A stretch of DNA of 64,000 bases from Trichomonas vaginalis G3. Lineage: Eukaryota > Parabasalia > Trichomonadida > Trichomonadidae. The DNA lies in NCBI RefSeq assembly GCF_026262505.1, contig NC_067208.1, forward strand, positions 12,223,962-12,287,961. The letters are read 5' to 3'. The position numbers were made by a program, and so were the translations under genes. Position 1 is the stretch's first letter, and each line of letters opens with the position of its first letter. This document shows, piece after piece, positions 21,225-30,233 of the stretch. Under the pieces are notes generated by a model. The model worked only from the letters and a program-made list of their open reading frames with translations. It made no database searches and was not told the origin of the DNA.

Positions 21225-21422
21225 AAAGTTTTACCGTTGGACAAAAAAGTATATATAGAAAACAAAAAACGTTTATAGTTCATTCAATATTTGAGATGGA
21301 ACGGTTTGCCAACGGTAACTATTAAATAAAATAAAAAAATAGAGGGGGTTACCGTTGACAAAAACCGTTTATTTCAAACTTTTCTATGAGTGGTCCGAAA
21401 AAAAAACAGTTCATTTTTCATA

Positions 21423-22640
21423 ATGGAAGGAAGAAAAAATGTCGCAAACAATTCGTCGACTACCTCTGCAGTTAAAGTTCCTACAACTTATGTCTCACCA
21501 TTCTCAAAACCCTTACGACCTCCTATAATACCAAAACAACTTCCTCATACAATTGCAAACAAATTGTTGGACAATATGCATTTGCACAAAGAAACAGCTC
21601 AGCCAACAGGTCAGGCAACAACAACTATCGGAACAGAAGCATTTTCAGAAGAAGTTCATACCAATCAGACTCCAATCGAACATACAGAAACACAGCCACC
21701 CGAAAATACAGAAACACATCCAATCGAACATTCTGCAATGACCACTAGGTCGCAAACACGATATCTCGCCTTTAGCAAACAATTTAAGTCTCAAATTCAA
21801 GACACACAAGATAGCGACACTCCTCTTTCAGAGAAAGTTCGTAGAAAATACGCAAAGAAAAGGTTAGAATTGTTAGATAAGTTAAATGAACAGTGGGGTT
21901 CAGAAGACAATCGAGATTATAACGAGATGTTTCAAGCTGTCATGGATGCCATTCAGCCTCTTGAAAACGAAATCAAAGACCCTGGCGTACTTGTTGACAT
22001 GTTTGCTTCATATTTACCCGTTACTGCCAATCTCATAGCGTTGCAAGCTATTGACCAGTTCATTCACTTGTTTCCAAAGAACTTGCAGAAGCATTTACAA
22101 GAAGTTAAAATTGCTGAATTTGTCCGTTTATATCCAAATTCATACAATTATTTGGAAGAATTGAATGAATATGGTGAAAGGTCATTCTATTTATATTTCT
22201 ACACAAAAGACAACCAGTCAAAACGACTATACTGCATTGAACCTATGCCTCAATTCTTAGACAATTTCCACGTTATAACAACTGTTGCTTTAGATATTCC
22301 TGCCAGAGTTCCATATGGAGGAACAGTAACTATCTCAAGCTTTCCCAAGGGCTATAAAGGAAAGCCTCTCACAATTGCAAAATTCACACACAGCAGTTGC
22401 CAATTTGTTCAAGATGTCGAGTTCCATTTCCTCAACAATACGACTTTCATCATAGAGACTCCTCAAGAAGGTATATACAAAGTTTTCATCGCAGGATTTG
22501 TTGCTCCCAATGGCGAAGAAGAAGTCGAAGAAATCCTCACCTCAGAGAGCGAAGAAGAAGAAGTCGAAGAAATCCTCACCTCAGAGAGCGAAGAAGAAGA
22601 AAATTTCCAAGACATTCAAGATTCAGAATATACCGAATAA
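21423..22640 (+). CDS. 406-residue right-end cargo protein, unknown
   Basis: ATG chosen at 21423 (MEGRKNVANNSSTTSAVKVP). Disordered N-terminal 110 residues with two TE(T)HP/QPPENTETH-like repeats. A helical middle (KYAKKRLELLDKLNEQWGSE) is followed by a strand-rich part (YLYFYTKDNQSKRLYCIEP). The acidic C-terminus contains a 17-residue tandem duplication (VEEILTSESEEEE). It lies just inside the right terminal repeat and is missing from element 2, whose right end holds tandem repeats instead. No family recognised; a second cargo position of the element. Confidence 0.7.
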   Translation: MEGRKNVANNSSTTSAVKVPTTYVSPFSKPLRPPIIPKQLPHTIANKLLDNMHLHKETAQPTGQATTTIGTEAFSEEVHTNQTPIEHTETQPPENTETHPIEHSAMTTRSQTRYLAFSKQFKSQIQDTQDSDTPLSEKVRRKYAKKRLELLDKLNEQWGSEDNRDYNEMFQAVMDAIQPLENEIKDPGVLVDMFASYLPVTANLIALQAIDQFIHLFPKNLQKHLQEVKIAEFVRLYPNSYNYLEELNEYGERSFYLYFYTKDNQSKRLYCIEPMPQFLDNFHVITTVALDIPARVPYGGTVTISSFPKGYKGKPLTIAKFTHSSCQFVQDVEFHFLNNTTFIIETPQEGIYKVFIAGFVAPNGEEEVEEILTSESEEEEVEEILTSESEEEENFQDIQDSEYTE

Positions 22641-22730
22641 AAAAAACAATTTAAGACTAAAAATTTAATTTTATTATAATATTTTTATTTTTTTCATCTG
22701 GTCTTTGTATCATTCCTCCTCTAGTTTCTC

Positions 22731-22767
22731 CGGGGCTAGAGGGCGCAACGCGCCTGGAAGCCCCACT
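22731..22767. repeat. Right terminal inverted repeat of element 1
   Basis: Reads CGGGGCTAGAGGGC...GCCTGGAAGCCCCACT, matching the right end of element 2 except in the loop-like centre (CGCAACGCG here, ACGAAGT there). Ends in CT if cut after CCCCACT, as usual for Polintons (AG...CT). The short ACC that follows in element 2 is TACC here, so the exact boundary could be a few bases further right. Confidence 0.85.
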
Positions 22768-22771
22768 TACC

Positions 22772-23784
22772 TGACCTGTTTTCTAACTTTAAATACTGGA
22801 GAATATCACTAGGACTTAAATAAAGGTTATAAGGTAGTCACAAAATCTAAGTAGAAGGGCTTTGAAACATTGAGGGTATTTGAAATTTTGGCTCTTAAAA
22901 TTTACCCTTCCTCACTACTCGAATTCCGAGCCTCTCAATGAGTTTCCTCTCAATTTTGAATGGTTTATATTGACTTTTGAATACCTTTATTGAGAACAAA
23001 AAAATAAATATATTAAGATTCGTATAATATTGGCATTTTTCATAAAATGAAGGCCTAAAAAACAGGGCCATTCAAAAAATGAATTGTTTTGAGGAGTAGT
23101 GGATCTAGCATCTGTGTAACAAATAATAAAGATTGGCCGTAAAAATTAGGCCTAATCTCTTTTTGGTAAAATTTTGGAAATTGATATCTCTTTATATTCG
23201 TCTGTCGTGAGGTACAGATAACAAGATGATGGAATAAATGTTTTTGACATATTCACTTTTCACCCTATTGGCCGAAATTAAGTATATTGTTGCTAATTTT
23301 TTGTTTTTTACCTTGTTTTTAGGGGCACTACTACTTATTCATCTTTGTATCATTTTTGTTGAGCTCGTATTGAAAAACAATCAATGAAATCCATGTTTTC
23401 ATTTGAAATCTGATAAAGTTAAACGTGCATATAAGTTTCTCGCTGATATCACTCAATTGCAAATTAATATATATGCAATTCAAAAAAATGAGAAAAATTT
23501 CGGATTGTCCAAATTGAAGGATATAATTTTTTTTCTTTAGCCAATATATCAATGTATTATATTGCATTCATTATCCAATGAGTAGTTACACATAATATTA
23601 GCATATAACACTCTTGCTGTTTACAGATACAAATTTTGATTTGATTATTTTGTTTAAAGCTATTCTATTTATAGTGATCTCTTATATAACATGTTGTATA
23701 AAATATCTATATTACTATTATTGTATTTCATGAATCTTTTTTCATTAATAAAATTTTATTGGAAAAATTTCAACTTTTCATTAA

Positions 23785-23787
<3 letters not shown>
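22772..23787. other. Gene-free AT-rich spacer between the two Mavericks
   Basis: About 1 kb without a convincing reading frame, RNA gene or repeat that I can recognise. It is probably host DNA, or the remnant of an older insertion, separating two same-orientation elements. Confidence 0.6.

Positions 23788-23825
<38 letters not shown>
23788..23825. repeat. Run of 38 A abutting the left end of element 2
   Basis: Pure A tract directly before GGTAGTGGGGC. Its mirror image, a run of 48 T, abuts the other end (47179..47226). The two tracts are inverted relative to each other, so they cannot be an ordinary direct target-site duplication. Confidence 0.95.
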
Positions 23826-23827
<2 letters not shown>

Positions 23828-23828
23828 T

Positions 23829-23874
23829 AGTGGGGCTTCCAGGCACTTCGTGCCCTCTAGCCCCGAAGATGTTT
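23829..23874. repeat. Left terminal inverted repeat of element 2
   Basis: Starts AGTGGGGCTTCCAGGC and runs to ...GAAGATGTTT. Perfect reverse complement of 47130..47175. Inside it is a small palindrome (GGCACTTCGTGCC). Confidence 0.92.
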
Positions 23875-23925
23875 TGTCACTTTTCTGTCACTTTTCAGGG
23901 TAAAAACATTTTTATTGTATATAAA

Positions 23926-24745
23926 ATGAATTTTACAAAACCACCGTTACCCTTCTTTGGAAATAAGAGTAGATGTAAAGATATTCTATTGAGAGAACTT
24001 AAGAAACTACCGAATGGTCTAACATTTGTAGACTTGTTCGGTGGAAGTTTCTATATATCTCATTTGTGCCATACAATATTTCCTGACTCAAAGATTATAT
24101 GCAATGACTTCGACAACTATATGAACCGTCTCAAACATATACCAGACACAAACAAAATATTGAAAGAGTTAAAAGAAAAGATACCTATAGGTAAGATGGA
24201 ACGTATACCATTAGATAAGAAAAATACTGTGAGAGAGGTTTTGAAAAAAGCAGAATATATAGACTGGGATAGTATATCTGCTAGACTATTATATAGTGGT
24301 GCTATAAGAGTTCATGACATTGAAACACTTATGTCAAAAGTTTTATATCTTAACTATACAAATGTTTTCAAAGAGGACATAGAAAAATATATTGAGGGTA
24401 TAGAGTTTGTGAGATGTCATTGGACAGATTTGTATGAAAAATATAAAGACAAGGAAAATGTTTTCTTTATAGTGGACCCGCCGTTCTATAACACATGGGA
24501 TTTTCAATACCAAGTAGACTGGACTTTGAGAGACTCTTTAGAAACTTTAGACGTTTTACATAACCATCCATGCTTTTACTTTACATCCGATAAAAGTGGG
24601 TTTGGAAAGTGTCATGAGATGGTTAGAGGACATACATGACTATGAGTTTAGATACGATAAGATAGAATATGAGAGAGGTCCTATAAACTGGAGAAAGTGT
24701 CATAACAAAGAAATTTTACTAGTAAGTAAATGTGGTTTGAAATAG
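23926..24745 (+). pseudogene. Dam-like (D12 class) adenine-N6 DNA methyltransferase
   Basis: ATG chosen at 23926 (MNFTKPPLPFFGNKS), preceded by CATTTTTATTGTATATAAA. Motifs of the D12 class are in order: PFFGNKSR (residues 9-16), VDLFGGSF (35-42), ICNDFDNY (58-65) and VDPPFYNT (about 183-190), the last being the DPPY-type catalytic motif. Such enzymes methylate adenine in short DNA motifs using S-adenosylmethionine, and could mark or protect element DNA. The region is broken. A 41-bp piece of its end recurs inverted at 47090..47130. Confidence 0.8.
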
Positions 24746-24861
24746 GACTACTTGTTTTAGGTTTTTTCCATTGTGTCATTTACTTATTTGACGTGGCAGA
24801 AAGATATAGAGAATATGAAGATGAACCAATGCCTGCAAATGTTCAGCATATGTACTCGTAA
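24730..24861 (+). CDS. 43-residue single-pass membrane protein
   Basis: ATG to TAA frame: MWFEIGLLVLGFFHCVIYLF as one N-terminal membrane helix, then an acidic tail (ERYREYEDEPMPAN) ending MYS. Too short for most gene callers. It slightly overlaps the end of the methyltransferase region. Reads like a small virion-membrane or host-membrane protein; function unknown. Confidence 0.5.
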   Translation: MWFEIGLLVLGFFHCVIYLFDVAERYREYEDEPMPANVQHMYS

Positions 24862-24884
24862 GAGATATTTTTATCTAATATTAA

Positions 24885-25246
24885 ATGGACGCACAGAACT
24901 TAGCGAATGCACAGCAACCTGGACAACCAAACCCAGAGAATATTCCAAATGAAGTTAGAATACAAACTGCAATGGCAAACTATGGTCAAGTGCCAACAGA
25001 TGTACAAATGCAAACTGCCATGTCAAATGACGCTGCGTTAGGTTTGCCACCATGGTATGCAAATATGAGATGGAAAGAGTTTTATACAAACCCGAAGTGG
25101 GATATAAACAACTCTATGCAGATGACGCGAACACAGGAGTTGACCCAGAGTATGTTTTCTACCAGAGGAGAAATAGAATGTATGAGCTCCAGTTAAAGAA
25201 TGCTATGGAACTCAACAGGAAACGTAAGAGACTAGGTGGACATTAG
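24885..25246 (+). pseudogene. Small Gln/Asn-rich protein, broken
   Basis: Begins MDAQNLANAQQPGQPNPEN with a GATATTTTTATCTAATATTAA block just upstream. A twice-repeated motif (VRIQTAMANYGQVPTD and VQMQTAMSND) follows, then PPWYANMRWKE. The 3' part codes for a basic helical tail (NRKRKRLGG). Not continuous across the region. Function unknown; neighbouring genes suggest a minor structural protein. Confidence 0.5.
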
Positions 25247-25264
25247 ATTTTTACATATAGTAAA

Positions 25265-25507
25265 ATGGGTTTCTTTGGAAGAATAGGAAACTTCTTTCGA
25301 AATGTTGGAAGAGGTATATGGAATGGAATAAAAACCGTAGGAAGAGGAATTTGGAACGGAGTCAAAAATATTGGCAAAAGAGTAGGTCAGTTCGTTGGTA
25401 TTATACCTAAAGACCCTGAACCAGAAGAGCAAGCTCCTGTTATACAACAGCCTGAACCTGCACCACAGTCTAGTTGGCAACCAAATCCAACACCTCAACC
25501 GTATTAA
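25265..25507 (+). CDS. 80-residue amphipathic virion-like protein
   Basis: MGFFGRIGNFFRNVGRGIWN followed by a second GRGIWNG repeat and KNIGKRVGQFVG: an amphipathic, Gly-punctuated, basic helix. A Pro/Gln/Glu tail follows (PEPEEQAPVIQQPEP). This resembles membrane-lytic or capsid-cementing peptides of DNA viruses in general character; homology is not claimed. The same tail begins the window at 1..118. Preceded by TTTTTACATATAGTAAA. Confidence 0.6.
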   Translation: MGFFGRIGNFFRNVGRGIWNGIKTVGRGIWNGVKNIGKRVGQFVGIIPKDPEPEEQAPVIQQPEPAPQSSWQPNPTPQPY

Positions 25508-25511
25508 AAAA

Positions 25512-26360
25512 TCATATTTTTACCGTTCGATAGTAGTTGTATATGAAACTAAGTTCTAAGTAAAACGCATGGTATAATGGAATTATTCTTTTTCTTCCAT
25601 CTGTAGTAAACCATACTTGAAAGTCTGAAATACTTCCACTCGGTGGTTCATATAGCTTTGTAGGTTTTTCGTAAAAGTCATTTGCCAAGCATAAAAAAGA
25701 GTTTTGCGCACCAGAAAATGAAGCATGAACTATAATAGCATCTGGGTCGAAAACATTTTCATATGTTCCATTAGGGTTTTCGACTTCATAATAGTCCGGG
25801 TGTACTGGATATTCTGCAGGCTGATTTAACATCCTCAAAAATCTATACCATGCCAAGTTGTTATATTTTGTAGAAATATAAACGTCTTCTCCAAGGTCTT
25901 CTATTCTATTGAATTTAACAGTTGCATTTTTCCTGTCATATATAATATCGAGATGGTACTCTCCTTCGTCAATGTTGTACTGTTTTGCATATTCGAGATA
26001 GATATCGTTTATTTTTTCTTGAAAAGCTTGAAGAGTTGTTTCTAAGTTTACAAGCAAATTCACTTGTAAAAGTTTTCCCTGTTCAAATTTCTCATACGTA
26101 CGTTTTTCTTTGTTATAGTATCGAACTTCAAAAGCGACCGTAAATGGGAAACCATGTATGGCTTCTGAAATGAACTTCATTCTACGAAAGCCAACAGCTT
26201 TTGTGACGGATGGGTCTCTTAACCATCTTAGTGGGTAGTCAAAACGATAGCCTTCATGCTTTACGGTCTCTGTCTCAAACTTTTGACCTACATTCGTAAA
26301 AAGTTCATCTAATGGTTTAGTTGTAGCAACTCTTGAATTTTCTTTTTCTATTGAAAGCAT
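25512..26360 (-). CDS. 282-residue Maverick protein of unknown function
   Basis: ATG at 26360 (MLSIEKENSRVATTKPLDEL), 18 bp from the divergent fibre start and 4 bp from the convergent gene 25265..25507. Mixed alpha/beta character with conserved segments ETETVKHEGYRFDYPLRWL, YHLDIIYDRKNATVK and FDPDAIIVHASFSGAQNSF; hydrophobic/aromatic C-terminus (FYLELSFIYNYY). Conserved in element 1. No family recognised. Confidence 0.7.
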   Translation of the reverse strand: MLSIEKENSRVATTKPLDELFTNVGQKFETETVKHEGYRFDYPLRWLRDPSVTKAVGFRRMKFISEAIHGFPFTVAFEVRYYNKEKRTYEKFEQGKLLQVNLLVNLETTLQAFQEKINDIYLEYAKQYNIDEGEYHLDIIYDRKNATVKFNRIEDLGEDVYISTKYNNLAWYRFLRMLNQPAEYPVHPDYYEVENPNGTYENVFDPDAIIVHASFSGAQNSFLCLANDFYEKPTKLYEPPSGSISDFQVWFTTDGRKRIIPLYHAFYLELSFIYNYYRTVKI

Positions 26361-26378
26361 ATTTTATCTAGAATAAAA
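26361..26378. promoter_or_regulatory. 18-bp bidirectional promoter candidate
   Basis: ATTTTATCTAGAATAAAA, an imperfect palindrome around TCTAGA filling the whole gap between two divergent ATGs. Conserved with one change at 971..988. Confidence 0.5.
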
Positions 26379-28048
26379 ATGTCGAAAGAAACAGCGTCTA
26401 TGAGAGAAATAAAACACAACCGACAACTCATTTTGCAAGCTCTAAATAAGAACACAACAAACTTTTCAAACTATTCTAAGATATCTGAGTCATTGAAAGA
26501 AGGAAACTTAAAACTGACAATAAACCCAATGACAGACGAGTTTCTATTTCAAGACAGTAAGAACCATACTGTCTGTATAAATCCAACAAAAGGAACTTTA
26601 AACGAGAAGCCTATAAAAGAACTTCTTTTGAAAGCAGATGTTGACAACAAAGCTGACAAAGAGTATGTCATTGAAAAAGTTCAAGAAGAACATGACAGAG
26701 CAGATGCAACATATGCAACGAAAGAACATACTCATCCTGAACTAGCAGATAAAACATATGTTGACAATAAAATGTCAAGTGAAGTGACAAGAGCTGACAA
26801 AGAATATTCTAAAAAGACTCATACACATACCATTGCAAATATTACAAACTTACAAGAAACCTTAAACAGGAAAAGTGACGTTGGACATACACATACCATT
26901 GCAAATATTACAAACTTACAAGAAACCTTAAACAGGAAAAGTGACGTTGGACATACACATACATCTTCTGAAATAACAGACTTAAACGTTAGCCTTGAAA
27001 AGAAAGCAGATAAAACATATGTCAATGAAATATACCAAAGTTTAGTTGGAACAAAAAATATTGAAACTATGGTTGGTGACTTTTCTGTCTATGAAGAAAA
27101 CAAATATTTTAGATGGGAGTTTGTACAGTCCTTAGAAAATGGTACACGGTATAAACTCATTCCGAAAAATAACAATGAAATGTATGTAAGCTATAAAAAG
27201 AGTGATGGTACACAAGTTAAAGTTCCATTAGACAACAACTGCTACTTAAACTTCTATGGAGACGAACAAAAGAAATATTTAAGAGTTTATGAAATGACAG
27301 ATATGACATTGCCTGACCCAGCTCCAGCACCATACTATTATGACTATGGAGATGACGTTAGAACACCACATGTAGATGAACAAAAGCTAACATTATATTT
27401 AGATTTTTATAGATATAAAAGATATAATGCAATAGAAAAAACGAGAATAGTATACTATTATGAAGATGACAGAAATAAATATTATAGTCAAGACTTTACC
27501 TACCCTGAAAACATAAGATTATATTATAAAAAATATTCTAACACAAACCAGAAGAAACCTGAAATAGTTGCACTATATTTTAAGTTCAAAAGAGACAATC
27601 CTATAATATCTCATATGTTTGATTTAATGAACCCAGTAGGTTCTATTTATACATCTATGGAAGCAAGAGGTCCTCAAGTAACGTTTGGTGTTGGTGCATG
27701 GGAACAAATAGTCGACAGGTTTTTGTATTGTGCAAACTCTTCAAAGGAAACAGGTGGAAGTAAAACGATTTCAGGTGAAAACTTACCTGCACACAGTCAC
27801 TACATAGATTTAAGTACATCTCAAGCAGGTTGGCATAAGCATAGATATTGGGATTGGTCAGGAATGACAAAAGGTAAAGGATATGATGTTAAAGACGACG
27901 TTAAGTTTGCTATAAATTGTTACTGGGATGACACTCAGGGAGAAGGAAACCATACACATTTCGTTTCAGGATATACACAAACAACGGACAGAGTAAAGAC
28001 TACATGCCACCTTACATGACAGTTTACGCATGGTATAGAATTGCTTAG
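26379..28048 (+). pseudogene. Fibre protein with phage tail-collar-like domain (element 2 copy)
   Basis: Start MSKETASMREIKHNRQLILQ. Residues about 90-220 hold fibre-shaft-like repeats: KADKEYV, KEHTHPELADKTYVDNK, then two perfect repeats KTHTHTIANITNLQETLNRK and a third variant. Residues about 225-400 form a Tyr-rich linker domain. From about 405 lies the collar-type domain (NPVGSIYTSMEARGPQ, GAWEQIVDRFLYCANS, GENLPAHSHY, GNHTHFVSGYTQTT), whose His-rich motifs in phage fibres bind metal in trimers. Probably the host-attachment fibre. Almost complete but broken near-terminally. Confidence 0.78.
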
Positions 28049-29004
28049 TCGTCATTTTCAACTTCTTTAGCATATTCGTCAGGAGTTGTCTTATATTTGT
28101 TAGGAACTGTCTTTGAAAGTATACCACCTTGAACCTTAACAAGTTTGAAACGAGGTCTGACAATAGTAGTTTTATCTTCTGCTTGCAGTCTGTACATTTT
28201 GCCATGTTTGCCTAAAACTTCATAATATTCTCTTGTATACTTTCTTCTATTTTTACGAACACGAATGCGAGTACCTGTCGAGTTCCCATTGTTGTCATAG
28301 TCAATAGTATTTTCATATGGGTCGCGTTTAGGTATTTCTATTTTTACTTTGTCACCTTTCTTAAGTTTGAAGCCTGGCATTCTTTCTTGTTTGTCTCTTT
28401 TGACTAAACTATTAAATATATAGTCTTTCTCTAAGTCGGGGTTGTTTTTCATTTCTTCGGGGGAGTGGTTTCCCAAACCTTTTTGTTTACGGCTATTGTA
28501 AATATTTAAAACTTGTCTCATCTTTGCCATGGAGAAATGTCTATATTTGTCGTCATATGACATTTCATCTACCTCACCACCTTGTGGTTGGTTTAAGTCT
28601 CTTAAGATTTTTATACAACTGTCAATGACACCAAGAGCAGAATGGTTTTGGTCGACAATGAAATATTGGTTTACATTTTTTGAACGCAGATAGTTTTTAA
28701 TATCGTCTGATTTGAAAGAACTTTCACAGTCAGATGTCAGTTTTGTTGGATGGTATTTGTCAACGAATATTGTCAAAGCAGTTTTCACATCTAAAATATT
28801 TTTGGACTGTAATGGTATGGCTTCACAGTATCTTGTGTTTTGACCGACAAATATTAGCCAGTATGGTGGTCCATCTTCTCTATACCTCGGAATGTTTTCC
28901 AAGATATCCATAAACCAAGCATTTGGTGTTGAACTAAAGATTTTTACCATGAGTGCTTTCTTTGTCGCTTTAGAAACATAGGGGTCCTTGTTTGGATTCG
29001 TCAT
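28045..29004 (-). CDS. int: Retroviral-type integrase
   Basis: 319 residues, ATG at 29004. rve-type core with catalytic Asp at about 33 (AWFMDILENIP) and about 92 (LTSDCESSF), followed by DQNHSALGVID. The C-terminal part from about 210 is a basic SH3-like domain (KKGDKVKIEIPKRDP, REYYEVLGKHGKMYRL). Inserts the element DNA at staggered cuts in host DNA. Divergent from 29022..29423 (17 bp) and convergent with the fibre. Looks open throughout. Confidence 0.88.
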   Translation of the reverse strand: MTNPNKDPYVSKATKKALMVKIFSSTPNAWFMDILENIPRYREDGPPYWLIFVGQNTRYCEAIPLQSKNILDVKTALTIFVDKYHPTKLTSDCESSFKSDDIKNYLRSKNVNQYFIVDQNHSALGVIDSCIKILRDLNQPQGGEVDEMSYDDKYRHFSMAKMRQVLNIYNSRKQKGLGNHSPEEMKNNPDLEKDYIFNSLVKRDKQERMPGFKLKKGDKVKIEIPKRDPYENTIDYDNNGNSTGTRIRVRKNRRKYTREYYEVLGKHGKMYRLQAEDKTTIVRPRFKLVKVQGGILSKTVPNKYKTTPDEYAKEVENDD

Positions 29005-29021
29005 TTTTTAACCCATAAGAA

Positions 29022-29423
29022 ATGGGTTTATTTGGCGCATTAGCAGGAGTTGCATCCAGATTTTTGCCCGCAGTGGGAACAATAGCTAGAGGTGCATTTG
29101 GAATTGGAAGGAAGATTTTGAGTACTTTAGGTATACTGAAAGAGAAAGCACAACCTATTATACAAACCGTACAGAAAGGTTGGGATGTAGCACGAGATGC
29201 AGCAAATCTTATTCCAAATCCTGAAACAAGAGGAAAAGTTCAAGGCTGGATGGACAATGTAAGAACACAAGCAGGAAACTACTATAACAAAGCAAATGAC
29301 TACTATAACCAAGCAGGACACTATATGGACCAAGGTGAAAGATTCTTTAACAGAGGATATAACCATGCACAACAGTGGGTAAACAATAACCAACCTCAAC
29401 CGCCTCAAACGTGGGGAATGTAA
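29022..29423 (+). CDS. 133-residue amphipathic Gly/Ala-rich virion-like protein
   Basis: MGLFGALAGVASRFLPAVG then GAFGIGRKILSTLGILKE: amphipathic Gly-spaced helices in the first 40 residues. A helical middle and Tyr/Asn/Gln repeats (NYYNKANDYYNQAGHYM) follow, ending PQPPQTWGM. The N-terminal MGxFG start is shared with 25265..25507, suggesting two related minor virion proteins. A membrane-penetration role would fit but is inference. Confidence 0.62.
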   Translation: MGLFGALAGVASRFLPAVGTIARGAFGIGRKILSTLGILKEKAQPIIQTVQKGWDVARDAANLIPNPETRGKVQGWMDNVRTQAGNYYNKANDYYNQAGHYMDQGERFFNRGYNHAQQWVNNNQPQPPQTWGM

Positions 29424-29442
29424 ATTTTTTTACTGAGATGAA

Positions 29443-29598
29443 ATGAACAATACAGCATTGAGACAAATGGGTTCAAGATGGATTTGTCGACTTCCAGCAG
29501 TTACACCACCACGTGTTTGTCAAGTTCTTCCTATACCTCAGGAAGTTTTAGACCGACTTAAAAAACCTAAACAACCAGTTGAAAACAAACCAAACTAA
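29443..29598 (+). CDS. 51-residue basic protein of unknown function
   Basis: MNNTALRQMGSRWICRLPAV then TPPRVCQVLPIPQE and LKKPKQPVENKPN. Preceded by TTTTTTTACTGAGATGAA, the same start-proximal block found before 29617. Conserved at 4121..4273. Function unknown. Confidence 0.6.
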   Translation: MNNTALRQMGSRWICRLPAVTPPRVCQVLPIPQEVLDRLKKPKQPVENKPN

Positions 29599-29616
29599 AA
29601 TTTTTACTGAGATGAA

Positions 29617-30202
29617 ATGACCGAAGAAGTTGAAACGGTAGATTTGACACCACAAACAAAAAGTTCAGAACCATTGTCAAAACCTGTCAAAGAACTTACA
29701 GATATGAAGAAAAAATTCAATAATAGAAAGTGCCAGGTCTGGAAATACAAACCCTAACTACAAAGTCACTTTTCATAGAAATGGAACGGCTAGTATCTCA
29801 AAAAAGAAACAGACTCTCACAAATAAAATATTGAAGTCTGAAGGAGTTAAAGAGACAACAGATGGAAAAGTATATTTTACCGACGAACAGTTCATTATAG
29901 AACATCTCATTGACTTAGAGTCGAAATATTCTAAACTTTACAACAAACACAAAAAGTTGAAAGGAAAACAAAAACAGATGGCATATGATATTTACGAAGA
30001 TGTTGACGACACAACCATACCTGCAAGTGAAGTAAAGTCAGATGAACCGAAAAGTGACGAAAAACAGATAGAAGAAGGTGAGCCAAAAACTGAAGATAAA
30101 CCAAAACCAAAGTTTAGTTTCCAAACTAAACCAAGTCAACCTTCATTAGCTGGTATGGGTTGGCGTCAAAGACTTATGGCAGCCGGTGGTTACGTAAAGT
30201 AA
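29617..30202 (+). pseudogene. Acidic coiled-coil protein (element 2 copy)
   Basis: Counterpart of the intact 194-residue protein at 4293..4877, with the same conserved tail LAGMGWRQRLMAAG and coiled-coil middle. Lys/Glu/Pro linker slightly different (IEEGEPKTEDKPKPK). This copy is broken. Confidence 0.6.
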
Positions 30203-30233
30203 AGAAAAAAAATATTTTTTTATTTTTATAGAA

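Larger units (their letters stand above)
1..22767 (+). mobile_element. Maverick/Polinton element 1, right-hand part
   Basis: Virus-like DNA transposon of the Maverick/Polinton family. It carries integrase, family B polymerase, packaging ATPase, superfamily 3 helicase, double jelly-roll capsid protein and a fibre. The left end is outside the window; the right end is the terminal inverted repeat finishing CCCCACT at 22767, matching the end of the second element. Backbone gene order is the same as in the element at 23829..47175, with small sequence divergence, so the insertion is probably recent. The element is broken: by eye about ten to twelve backbone breaks. Cargo between polymerase and ATPase is private to this copy. 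Confidence 0.93.

Noticed and set aside
22397-22654. Arg-rich frame inside the right-end cargo gene
   Set aside because: Shadow of the acidic GAAGAA-rich codons of 21423..22640 in another frame.
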